In this document: positions 20,962 through 32,700 of the stretch, piece by piece
Position numbering within the stretch: position 1 is the first letter of the stretch
How the letters are laid out: every line of letters starts with the position of its first letter
Source of the DNA: Hofstenia miamia
Lineage: Eukaryota > Xenacoelomorpha > Acoela
NCBI GenBank assembly: GCA_004352715.1
Contig: SCFE01000002.1
Coordinates: 3,846,867-3,910,866 of the forward strand
DNA: 64,000 bases
Direction of reading: 5' to 3'
Program-made: the position numbers and the translations under genes
The notes under the pieces: generated by a model
What the model was told of the DNA's origin: nothing
The model's input: the letters and a program-made list of their open reading frames with translations, nothing else
Database searches by the model: none

Positions 20962-22662
20962 TTTTTAAACTTTTTACGAATGTTATTGCATTTCTCATCG
21001 TTTTTTACTCTGTAGTAGTGTTTATTTAGTCCGCGTGCTCCCCGTGCACCCTATTCTATACCTTTACAAATTTTGTGTATAAACATAGCGTGAATGATCT
21101 GCCTGTAATTTTTGCTATAATCTATCGGCCTTTCACAATTTATCTCAAAATTCATACCATCAGTTCTTGTTTCTCTCATTTACTTTAGCATGCTGTATTT
21201 CATTCAAACATTTGCATAGGGCAGCAGTGTTACATATAGCTTAGGCTAATGAGAAAACTATGTATAATTGTAACTCGAATCGAAATCGTGAGTTATGGTT
21301 CCAACTCGACTCGAGTCTAAAAAAGATTTTAATTAAACTGCTGTGACAAATTATATTAACGCGATCTAAGTTACCTCATTACTATTGCGAAGTGTTGACA
21401 AAAATTCATCTTCAGAACTTTGCATGTTATATTCAATAAGGAAATAAATCAATTCACTATATTTGAAAATATCACTTGGTCAACTACACTTTATATAATT
21501 AATCAAAATAATGCCTACGGCGTAATTTTCAACATAACAATTGAAATGATATACTGTATTTTTGAATGTAAATATTAGATTTTTTCTAAAAATAGATCTG
21601 AGGTTGAAAATTTTTTCTTATGTTTTTAATTTCTTAGCAAATTCTTTCACTGCTTGCATGCAGGGTAGACAATAAAGAATGGGGGATCTTCATGAAATTT
21701 TGAAAAGTTTTAAAATATCTAATTTTTGGATAATTATTATCAAAAATTTTGAAAAAAATGGCTACCAGTTCTTAAAATTTCTTATATTTTTATTATTAGC
21801 ACTTTTGTTTTAATCTCATTAACAGCTTTGATTGGTTTGACATCATTTTTTGCCTCATAAATACAGAATGTGCAGAAATTTCCTGGAAAATGCTTACATT
21901 AAGCATCAATATTTATTTATAAAGTTAAAGTATTTATTTAATTCATTAGTATACTAATCTTAAATAAGTGAAGAGCTTAAGCTAATTAAAGATATTTTGC
22001 AGAAATTAGCCAATGAAAATTATATGAAAAAATCAGAATTAGTTAGAAACAGGCATTTGTTGTTGTTGTATAATATAAATATTATACAAAAATTTAATCA
22101 ATTGATTAAGTAAATGATGTTGGATTTATTTTTGCAACCAGGTTTGATCACTAATGGAAATTGAAAGCTAAATATTCTGGCACAGAAGTAGGACTCAGGT
22201 ACCCTAAAGTCAATTAGTTCTGGGATTTGCATTGGGCTGCTAACCACTTTCACATTTTACAGATGTCCTGTTTTCAAAAGTGTGTCTCTATTTTAGGTAT
22301 ATTTTTAGAAGTTTTTCAACATTTATTTTTCCTATTAATCACTTTATCTTTATAACAAATGCCACAAAACAACTGAATAGCTACTAGGTTATTATCTTGT
22401 TTTAGATCTAAATTCTTAGGGCATAATTAGCCTTATTATACATATGATGTGCCTGCAAATGCCCTATTATATTTATTAGAGTACATGTTAATTAATAACT
22501 TAGTTAAGTGTGTTCCTTTCAACATCTTCTAGTAGACAGGAGCATGTAGCTATTTATCTTTAGAATTATTTATATGTAGGGCAATTAACAAACTAATGCA
22601 TTCAGGTTGTGAACTCTTATTTATTATGCAACATAAGAACAATTAGTGCACAAAAATATTCC
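20962..22662. other. No gene seen; CpG content drops at about 21.56 kb
   Basis: Up to about 21.56 kb CpG occurs at a normal rate for the left part; beyond it CpG almost disappears. Around 22560-22655 there is a repeat shared with 58610-58740 (core AATGCATTCAGGTTGTGA). Confidence 0.5.
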
Positions 22663-23430
22663 CAGATAACAAATTTTGGTCTAAACAACATTGTTTTTTA
22701 GTTGTTTTTTATGGTTGTTTTAACATTGAAATGGTACCCTTTTGACTGGTCTAAACAACATTGTTCCAACAACGTCACATTAGGTTGCTTTTTTGTTGTT
22801 TTTCTGAATAAAAAAGCACTATTTTTAGGTCATAACAACGTTATTTTATGTTGCCAATGACTGTTCTACATCAAATGTATATTGATAATTAGTTCAAACA
22901 TTGCTGTTTAAACTAACACAAGCACAACAAAGGGCAGAACAGTAATACAATAAATACATTAAATACAACATTTGCTGAAATTTTGAATGAATGTCTTGAT
23001 TTTAAATGATAACAATCAGCATAAAAATCTGCCAAATTTAACAAAAATTTAAACTTTTAAGGTTAAGTATAATTTTGAAATAATACTTTTTTAAATTGTA
23101 AAGAATTTCTACTGACAGATAATTTGAAGGTGTCCAATATTCATGAATAAATTATTTTGAAAATTTGCTTACCAAGTACATTACAATTTTTCACAAATTT
23201 AATATTTCAAAAAAGCTTTTTGCAATTCCGTTTTTTATATAAAAATGATCTAGTAATCAAAATGATGAAGTAAATTCTATTTGCAAGGATCTGCTTGAAT
23301 CTTAAATTATCACATTTTTAGTTGCTCAAATTAGTATTAATGGTTGTTATTATGATGTTAATGGTTGCTGCAACAACCAAAAGTATGAAACAAACATAAA
23401 CAACGTAAAAACAACCAAAATTGTTATCTG
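22663..23430. mobile_element. Possible MITE with 17-18 bp inverted ends
   Basis: The left end CAGATAACAAATTTTGGT and the reverse complement of the right end, CAGATAACAATTTTGGT, match except for one A. The 768-bp interior has no ORF and holds repeated GGTCTAAACAACATTGTT motifs (22679, 22747) and many AACAAC/GTTGTT runs. No target duplication is obvious. Confidence 0.5.
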
Positions 23431-24770
23431 TGTTAAGGGTAAACTTCATAGGTAAACACTAAACTACACTACATAAATCCCCATCACTGAGAGAATCCAT
23501 GAGTCACAACCACTATCATAGTTATTGGAGATAATAAAAGCTGGAAGTTGGTTCTTTCTTGATTTGCATGGTTCAGCTTCAGATTTTGCCCCTGTTATCT
23601 ACTGCTTACAATTCAAAAAGAACTTTCATTTCTATTGTAGTTACAAGACAGTTTTAATTTATTAAGACGTAAATATAAAATCAGAAAGGTGACCAATACT
23701 CACTTATGAATAAGATTGATTAAAGACTAATTAACCCCTTCCAGATTATCCCAAGATAACTCGTTTTTCTGATTTTATAAAATTTGGAACAGGAGAGTTG
23801 ACTTGTCCAAAAGTTATTGTCATTTTTTTAACTTAACAAGTTAAATCATCCTAAAATACACATTGCAAGTCTTCTAGAGGCTAAAACAAGTATATTCAGC
23901 AAATTGTGCACCTGGCATTTCTGTTGGTGTACATTTTTTTTGCACAATCCCCATTACCTCTGATATCTTAATTAGTTGGCTGAAGTCATTATAGCTCCAT
24001 GTTTGTTTGTTTTTGTGACAGATTGCACTATTTTATAATTTTTTTATGTGAAAAGTTTTATCCATATTTATTCATAAAATACATAGGTATTGTGAGTATT
24101 TTGAGAGGCAAATCATGTGCCCTCCATTTTTTATATATGTTTTTTAAAGGACTAGTAAGCTCATTTGAGTCCAAAGGGGAAAATAAAAGTATGATTTTAA
24201 CATATAAAAAAGACAAATTAAATGTTAGTATAGTTTATCATAATCCTTCTATAGAATAGCTTTAAAATATAAAATAAAAAATGTGATCTAAAATGAAATG
24301 CTTTTCTTGAAACACTTGTTCTGGGAAGGGGTTAAGAGAAGGATACAGATAACTATCTATCTGCATTATATAAGCTACTCTAATAAATCAGATGTCAGAA
24401 CTGTTAGTTGGAATCTCACTAATCCTAGAAAGTTGTCTTTGATCAATGAAAAGTAAAAGAAATAGCTGATTACATTTGATTTCTAAACTGTTGGGATTCT
24501 ACAAGGCAACCATGACAGTTAACTTAATGCATAGATTTAAGATTTAAAATAGAAAGTATGAGTAAAGATAGTTCTCTCTTCTCAGAATTTTTTTTTCAGG
24601 GCAAACTTAGCAGTGAATTACAAAACAATCAAACAGTGATAGTAGTTAGATAGATGATTAACAAATTTTGATTTGTAACCTAAACCCTATGGAGAAGCAA
24701 TGCTGAATTAACAAAGACACTAAGGAAAGATAAATTGTTGTCAGGCTACTGAAATGCTACTCAATGCCAA
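23431..24770. other. No assigned gene
   Basis: AT-rich, CpG-poor. An 86-codon plus frame at 23999-24259 has no recognisable feature beyond hydrophobic runs. Confidence 0.4.
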
Positions 24771-24780
24771 AAAGGAGACA

Positions 24781-25400
24781 TGGTGAATAATTCAAGAAAA
24801 AGAAGTAACCCTAAATAAAAAAACCAAAAGACTCAACAAGCAACATCAGAAACCTCCTCTCCAAACCCAGAAACAATCATTACCTGAAAGTGAAAATTCC
24901 TTAACCAAATTTACTGTTCAATCTCTACCAAGAGACCAAAATTTAATTAAAGAAATGCAACAACAAATGCAACTATTATGAGAAAAAAATGTCTGAATTA
25001 GAGTTAGATAATGCTGAGAAACAAAAGTGGATTGGGGACATGTGAGAAGATACAAGCATGCAACTCAATGAACAATGATAATTGTTTCAACAAAAAAAAT
25101 GATGCTGACACAGGAAAGGCAAAGTTAGAACAAAATGATTAATGATTTATAGGAAGAGAATATCAAGTTATAAGAAAAGAATGAAAACAAGACAATTTAA
25201 ATCAACACATTATGAGATAAGCTGAGATTAATAATGTTCAATGAGGATGGACAACCAGTAAACAAGGAAATTCACCAGAGACTACAAGACATGGAAGTGA
25301 TAATACAAGAAAAACCAGAAGTACATAATAAATCAAAATTAAGCCATAACAAACATTTCAGAAATCACATACCAGAATAAACTGAAGAAAATAGCCAAAA
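24781..25400 (+). pseudogene. Decayed gag N-terminus of a Ty3/gypsy relative
   Basis: ATG at about 24781 starts MVNNSRKRSNPK, then a Thr/Ser/Pro stretch and coiled-coil-like runs broken by many stops. The gag of the young element on the minus strand (start at 49711) begins MTNNKSKRGSAKK and has the same order, and the bases just before both ATGs are alike (GAAATGCTACTCAATGCC here). This is a third, heavily decayed member of the family, in the opposite orientation. Confidence 0.55.
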
Positions 25401-25584
25401 CTGTATTGTAGCATAATCCAACAATTAAAGTTGCAAAAACAAAAGAGATTAGTCAGAAAAGATTAATACCAAATTCAATGACAATTAAAAATAGCTTTAA
25501 TTGTACACTAAAAGCAATTTATGCTTAGCATCATTAATTTTGTATATTGCAACTAAGAATCAATGGTAATTACATTTAATCCCA

Positions 25585-25795
25585 AAAATTAAAATGCCAA
25601 AGAAATAAATAACCAAATACTTATGACATAAAAGAGCAAACAATTAAAACACCAAAAAATAAAATCTCAAAGAAATATAATTCCAAATCTAAATAAAATG
25701 CCAAAGAATTAAAATACTAAAAGTGAAAATACCAAAGAATTAAAATACCAAAAGTGAAAATCCCAAAGAATTAAAATACCAAATTAAGTAGATCT
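25585..25795 (+). repeat. Minisatellite CCAAAGAATTAAAATA, left arm
   Basis: Irregular tandem units built on CAAAGAATTAAAATACCAAA and CAAAGAAATAAA. The same unit occurs in reverse complement at 26432-26575, on the other side of a gap. Confidence 0.85.
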
Positions 25796-26179
25796 ACAGC
25801 TTAAATTAGTTGACCTTGTAAAATCATTTCAGAATTAGCAAAAATTTGCATTCTGTAAAGTGCATAAGATGAAAAAATAATTTTCCTAAATTGCATAAAT
25901 CAGATACATGTATTATACAAACTCTATTGAAATTCTAAAAAAATTCCAATTAGGGATATATTTAATCACATTACAATTAACTAACGCCTTTGTTTAAGTA
26001 TGACAGCTTTTAAAACAAGTCATAAAAAATGAATAAATTTCACTATAAAAGTATATTTATGCAAATCAATATTTTTTATTAAATAGTACTCTTTTGTACA
26101 TAAATATATATCATGCTCCTTGTAATTTGATTAAAATGCAAAGGTCATGAAATAATTTGATATTACACCCTCATGTAGC

Positions 26180-26353
26180 NNNNNNNNNNNNNNNNNNNNN
26201 NNNNNNNNNNNNNNNNNNNNNNNNNNNNNNNNNNNNNNNNNNNNNNNNNNNNNNNNNNNNNNNNNNNNNNNNNNNNNNNNNNNNNNNNNNNNNNNNNNNN
26301 NNNNNNNNNNNNNNNNNNNNNNNNNNNNNNNNNNNNNNNNNNNNNNNNNNNNN
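26180..26353. other. Assembly gap (174 N)
   Basis: It lies between the two inverted arms of the minisatellite. Confidence 0.98.
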
Positions 26354-26431
26354 TGTTACTATTTAGCACAACCAAATTCTATAAACAACACTCTGATTGG
26401 AGTGCCACATTTGAATTTGATTGCCCTCCCT

Positions 26432-26575
26432 TAATTTGGTATTTTAATTCTTTGGCATTTTCACCTTTTGGTATTTTAATTCTTTGGCATTTTATTTCTG
26501 TCTGTTTTTGATCTTTTATTTCTTTGGTATTTTCATTATTTGGGATTAAAATTTTTGGCATTTTATTTCTTTAAT
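26432..26575 (-). repeat. Minisatellite TTTGGTATTTTAATTCTTTG, right arm (inverted)
   Basis: Reverse-complement units of the 25585-25795 array. Together the arms make a large imperfect inverted repeat around the gap. Confidence 0.85.
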
Positions 26576-26989
26576 CAACATTTACCAAATATATTTGTCA
26601 AAACCATTTGGCAAAATGAAAAGGTGCGATAATGCTTCCATTATTTGTCAGCCATCTTGGCAGATGATTTGAAATTCAAATTCAACAGGTACTTTTGGAT
26701 TAGAAACTATAAATAGCATGAAATCAATTTGAGAAACTGTTAAAGTAAATTTGTTGAAAATCTTATCTTTAGATTTAATTTGGTTTGCTTATTATTAAAC
26801 AATGTCAAGCTAAATGTTTGATGCACTAGTAGTGGTGAGGGCACACATCTGGAGTGATTTGAGGGTCCTTGATCAAAGCCATGAAACTGCATATATGTTA
26901 AAGATTCAATTAGGAGTTTTTCTCCATTTAGATGACTACCAATTCTTTCATTAACATGTATGCAATAATAAAACTGTTGAGGAAATGGT

Positions 26990-27700
26990 TGGATAACCAA
27001 TCATAGGTTATTATATATTATATTAACTAAACAATGTAGGTGACCTATGAATAGACTGATATTGAGACTGAGCATGTAGCATTAATTAAATGTAAGTTAG
27101 GAAGCTGTGAGTAATTATCTATTTAATTATTTAGAATAATTAAAGCCAGTAATTTTCAGTAATTTCTAAATAAGTATTTATTAAGCAGCTAGTGACACTG
27201 CCTGGTTGCAAGTACAAATTACACAATGCAAATCAAGTTTAAGTCAGTTACATCCAGCCTTGAGGGTTGCACTGAGTTAGGATAAGGGACACATAATCTA
27301 CTTCATTGAGCTGAGATTTGGAAATAATCCATCAATCATGAAGCTGAATACTTGTTGGAAGATTCAGAGATCAGAGTTGGCCAGAGGCCTTATGAAAAGA
27401 TCAAGTCTAAGGAAACTGCGGCATTCAGTCTACACCTAAATAGTGTTTGATTACAATACAGTTAATTAAAGTTAACTAGAAGTATTAATGAACCAAAGCA
27501 GTTAGTAAAAGTACATCTCTACCCACACCTAACATAGAAATGCTTATGCTTGTTTGTGAGGAAATAAATAGGGATACTACTTCTTCTAATATTTGATGAT
27601 ACTCTATTTTCTAAGTCTAACTCCAGTTGGAAATTTTTATAATCAAATTAGTGAATTTTCTTTAATAAAGCCTGGAAGCTAACTCAATATGTTTGTTGCA
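26990..27700 (+). repeat. Old LTR-like copy of the 52792-53972 family
   Basis: The plus strand here (for example GCAGCTAGTGACACTGCC, then AAGTTTAAGTCAGTTACA and CACTGAGTTAGG) parallels the reverse complement of 53.4-52.8 kb (GCAGTTAGTGTCAATGCC, GAGTTTAAGTCAGTTACA, CACTGAGTTAAGG). CpG sites of the younger copy are TG or CA here. Borders are approximate. Confidence 0.6.
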
Positions 27701-28318
27701 GTAACACTTGGTACTTTGTTGATGATACAAAGAAACATGCAACAAAGATCTTGAGGTAGCTTCAAAATCAGACATTTTCCAATAGAATTTTTGTAATTCA
27801 ATAATCATTTTCAATACATAAATTACACCCCCTCTAACTCACTGTAAACTATCCTGTTGAAAAATGTGTAACATTTTTTGAAATTATTTATAAACATCAC
27901 ATTTGTTTAGAAAGATCTCTGAAAGTGTAACAAATATAAGAATGTAGAAATATTCATCAGATGTTAGACTATTTATTGAAATATGCTTGGTAAAAGATTG
28001 TGTGTTAATTGTTATGGAAAAAGGTACATTAAGGAGACATACAGAAAATTGCATTTTCAGTAGTGTCAATAATGATTTCACATAAAATGTGAAGTTCTCA
28101 ATGTCAGAATTCTGTTTTGTGACTTTTGCATAGTAATAAACAGTCAGATTAACTTTCATTGCTTAAAATATTATTTTAACTTACTGTTCATAGTTTGTGA
28201 AGTCCCTCACCATCAACATTCACAATTAATTCTTCCTAAGCATCATTCCTTTACATTACTTGTTTCAAAAAGCAAATGTTTCATCAATGTAATTGCCTAA
28301 ACCATTACTGTAGAATTG

Positions 28319-28774
28319 TATACAGCATACTGGCCAATGAATTAAAATAATTACTTCAATGTTTATTATATGCAACAATAACATAAGAAAGGGAATACAA
28401 TGACATAGTTATAGAAATCTAATGTTTACTTATACCACCTTTTGCCTGAATAACTGCTTGAATTCTATTTGGCATAGATTTAATAAGTTTACAATCCATT
28501 TTAGTGATTTCAACATTGTGATGCCAGCATTGAATTGGTGCTGTAATAATCTTGTTTATTGTCACTAAATTTTTCATTCTGGTCTTACATTTCAATACTT
28601 CCCATAGATTTTCTAGTGGATTTAAATCTGGAGATTTTCCTGGCCAATCTAATATTCTAACATTTGACTCAGCAAAAAATTGAAGACAGAAAATGCCTTA
28701 TGACATGGTGGATAATTGTCAATAAATATGTCACTACCAAAGTTATCTTCAAACCTGTGTTTTAATTGTGGTAT
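28319..28774 (-). mobile_element. Tc1-like transposon, 3' half, cut by LTR insertion
   Basis: It ends at a TA followed by TACAGCATACTGGCCAATG, a Tc1-type terminal repeat. The remaining transposase is truncated exactly where the LTR of the Ty3/gypsy element begins at 28775, so the LTR element inserted into it. The missing half is not at the other LTR. Confidence 0.75.
28419..28774 (-). pseudogene. Tc1-like transposase C-terminus (DD34E type)
   Basis: The minus strand shows DNYPPCHKAF (second catalytic Asp region) and, after a one-base shift, LDWPGKSPDLNPLENLW, where the Glu after NPL is the third catalytic residue, followed by the usual C-terminal helix with MPNRIQAVIQAKGG and a TAG stop at 28419-28421. 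One frameshift separates the two motifs. Confidence 0.85.
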
Positions 28775-29357
28775 TGTAGAATCACAGGGGAGTTCTGGCT
28801 ACTCAAGCAGTACTGGAAAACTTAAGAGTTAATATCAAAGGTTGCAAAGGCTACCATTGTAGAGAGTGACCTGCATTCTAGCAAAAGAAAGAGCATTGGT
28901 GGTTCACTGATTCATTAAAGAAAAAAATTAGCTTTCCATTGAGAATAGACTTTGAGCAGCTACCAATTCATATGGCATCACACTGAAGCCATCCTTACTT
29001 GCCAAGGTGCTAATTGTGTGCCTCAAGTATTAATTTCTAGCTCAAATAAATAATTTAGCTCAGAGTTCTGCTATCTCAGCTCATGTAAATATATAATAAA
29101 ACAAAAGGCACATAATTACTGTGCATGTTCACCAACAGCATAGTATATTTGCAGTGTGTTGTTATTAAGTGCATGTATGAAATGAAATGATCAAATTAAA
29201 AGATGTTATTCCCTACACATACATGTAGCTGTAACCTAAAGCAACCATGATTTGGGCTGACAACTGTTAAGGGGCTAGTTTTTGCCCCAGACACTCATTG
29301 AGTAACTCCCAAATTGTTGCCAGAACTTAAGCAAGATTTATTATAAAATTCATAACA
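28775..29357 (-). repeat. 3' LTR of element 1
   Basis: 583 bp with ends TGTAGAATCA and TTCATAACA on the plus strand. It matches 38803-39398 along its whole length apart from scattered differences and small indels. Confidence 0.85.
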
Positions 29358-29764
29358 GCCTAAAAGGGGTTAGCATGTAAATAAATCAAAAAAGATCAAA
29401 CACTATTGAAGTGAGACAAATTATATTGTGCAATCACTACAGTTCTCTCATGTATTTATAACAATTTCATCAAATTATTACATGTTACTTGTTTACAAAA
29501 TGTTGCATGAAATTCCCTTGCAAATGAAATGAGCAATAACATGGATGACTCAGATTGAGGGGACAATAATAAAATGATTGTAAAACTGCACATCAAAATA
29601 CAAAGAATTACAAAGAATTAAGTACTAATAAATTGATAACTAGGTAGCAACAATCATTTTGTCATGATGACATAATCACTAAATGAGAGTGCCAAATTAA
29701 TCAGAAATAGTTGAAATAATTAAAATAAGTACCCTGAGTGACTCTACACGCCCCCATTGTATGG
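29358..29764. other. Element 1 region between extra ORF and 3' LTR
   Basis: AT-rich, no frame. A clear polypurine tract next to the LTR is not visible. Confidence 0.4.
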
Positions 29765-32700
29765 TTAAGTTTGCAGTAACAGTTGGACAGTGGGACCTGA
29801 TAACAACTTTTGCATCTCTTCCACCATTTTGATTGCAAGGATGTTGTCCCAAGATGAAACTTCTGCATACTTAGGGCATCTAGCAATCTGCATCAATGTC
29901 TCTAGTTGAGTGACAGCTTTATTTCTTAGGCAGAAGAATATAATTTTAGGATGGTGAGAGCTGATCAGGCAATTCCTTTGTAAATTGTAAAGTCTCCTTG
30001 TGAATGTATCATAGAACCACTTGTAGAGCCAGCAACCTTTCAAGGCAATCATGAGGGTCATGAGTGCATCTGTGTCTGAAGTGTGTGTGTCCTCTGTACT
30101 GATCCAGGTGTTGGGATAAAAATGTGTGAACACTTCACATAGAGATCCCATTCAAGTAGCATGGTCCATAAAGAATGAGCAATACTCATTGACCTGTTGG
30201 AGAGTCATTTCCTCCAGATCATTCATCTCAGCCCTCAGCATAGTATTGATTTCAATTCTCTTCATAACATGGTAATAGCATGTTATTGTCTCAACAATGT
30301 TGATCCAAATCATGTCTCCTGAAGCTTGAAATAATATGAGGACATGGGGGTCTAACAATGTGATTTTAATGTGGATCTTCTGAAGTTGTGTTAAGATTGG
30401 CTGCCCCTTTTGAAAGATGTCTTTGATCGTAACTTGCCATTGATGAAAACACATTTGGGATTACCACCATCTATTAGGGTGTCCCTTGTGTCTTTATACT
30501 CCTTTCTCTGCATCACTTTGTTGATCTCTAGTTAATTTTATCAGACAAGTTGGCCAACACCTTTTTGCGCCCCTTCTTAAATCTCCAAGATGGTAAAATT
30601 AGTGTCATCATTAGGCACAGTGGAGGTATGCAGAGAAGATTGTGTTTCTCAGCATTGGTTTCCAACTGTTTGAACTCAACCTTTGTCTGGTGGTTCCAAA
30701 TTGTGACAGGATAATTTATCTTAGCATCATTAATCAAATCCCAAAAGTATTCCTTAATTCATGTTTGCAGAGCTTCATATCTTGAGTAGAGGAAATGCAT
30801 AGTTAGGCCATAGTGCATTCTATGTCCAAGGCTATTTGTTGCCCAGGTGATTGTAGAAGCACTAGCTCCTCCTTTGTAAACATTTCAGTGAAGCACCACT
30901 TCATAAGGCCCAGAATATTCTTATCAAGGTTACTCTCAATGATGTGTTTGGCTATTGTGAGCTTCTCTGTGAACTCCTTAGGACAGTCTTCAATGGTAAG
31001 TATATGCTTGTCTTTGATAATGGACCAGGCAGGCTTGGGGACAGGGGAGGTTGCAACTCTGGAAAACTTTTGCAAATTAGTGGCCTCAATAAGAGCCTTG
31101 GTGCCAGGTGAGACCTTGCTGACGAAGATAGTAGCTCTTCTTCAAGGTAAAATTGCTCTGGGGAGCACATCATTTGCTCAATGACTGTGAGCAGAATGAC
31201 TTTGCCATCTTTGGCTGGATGTTTTCTAGTCTCTGCTATTTTGTTGTAGCCACTCTCAGGATAATTTATTTTCTCCAGGTTGAACAGAATCTTAGTTTTC
31301 ATGTGGATATTGTAGTGATTAACAAGCTCCAAAAACTGCTGTGTGGACATGGGCTCTCAATGGATAAGACAGTTTATGCAGAGCAGAGTGTACTTCAAGT
31401 TAAGTGACAGAAATTTGGTTTTGGCCATGGCTCTCCAGATGTACTTTTTGAGGGTATCAGAAAAAATGTTAAGATCTGAAAATGTGATACCAAGACAATT
31501 TACAATCATTTGGGGTGGCAAGTGCTCTATGGGACTGCTGGTTCATATTAATCTTGCATAGTACTTCTCAAAATACTCCATAGCCTTTTTTGTTTTGCCA
31601 GGGGATGCTGGTAAAGAACATGCATATAGCAGCCAATTCTTCACCTTCTATGCCACAGGACAAATTGCAAGTTCATGGGTGCATAACTTGGCTAGCTTCT
31701 TTTGGGAATGATGGTCAAGAGGTAACTGAAGCTGAGGATCACTCATGAGAAAGATCAAGAGGATCCAAATGGCTTCACAGGATTGAATAGCAGGGAGAAT
31801 TTCTCAGAGAAAACTTTTCAGCAAAGTTCTGTCACTCCTTTGAGATATAGGAGATGCACAGTTCCATAAGTAGCCTTTCCATGGATCTTGAGTACTGTGA
31901 GTTTGGACTGCAGATTCTGATAGTCACCCACTTGGTTTCAGGGCTCCTATCTGCTTTCAGCAATGTCCAAATTCCATTGATCTTGGCTAGAAGTGATGTC
32001 ATCTGGGAAATGATGATAGCAAGATTGGTCATGATCTGGGAGAAAGTGAAAGTAACATGAATGTCTGAAATGGTGGCTAAGCCAGGCAGGTTGATGATTA
32101 TCAACTCAAGAGTTTGAGTGTGGACAGCAGCATTGATGATTATTCTTGTATCAACAGTGAGGCAATGCATAGTGATCTGTTTACAAAGCAAGAGATCAGT
32201 GTATATTCGCTTACTTATTGAGATAATGTTTGTATGATACATACTCACTGGACAATAGTAGTTACTGCATAAAATCATAAAGTTCTCCATTCAGAAGTGG
32301 AGATTTTCAACCTGTTCTGGGATTTTGTCCTGGTATTCCTCCTTTAAAACCATTGCAAGGTGGATATTCTCAACCTTCACAAGTTGGTAGGCAATTTTGA
32401 TCTTCACCATGATCTTTTGCTGGTTCACCTCACCTACATGGAAATAGTAAGCAATGAGAAGATTCTCAAAATCAATGTCAACACATTCAAACTTTTGGAT
32501 GGCTTTCTTGCTGTTGGAAGTTGGCACAAGTGGGTGAGGTTAAAGTCCTTGTCAAACATAGTGTGGACTTTACTCTGTCAGAGGGCCTCTTTATTCCACC
32601 ATGCATCTTAGAATCATAGCAAATAATAGCATTGATTTTTGGCCTACATTCATTGTCAATGACAAAGGGGATGATGTCAACAGAGCATGTTAATGATTTA

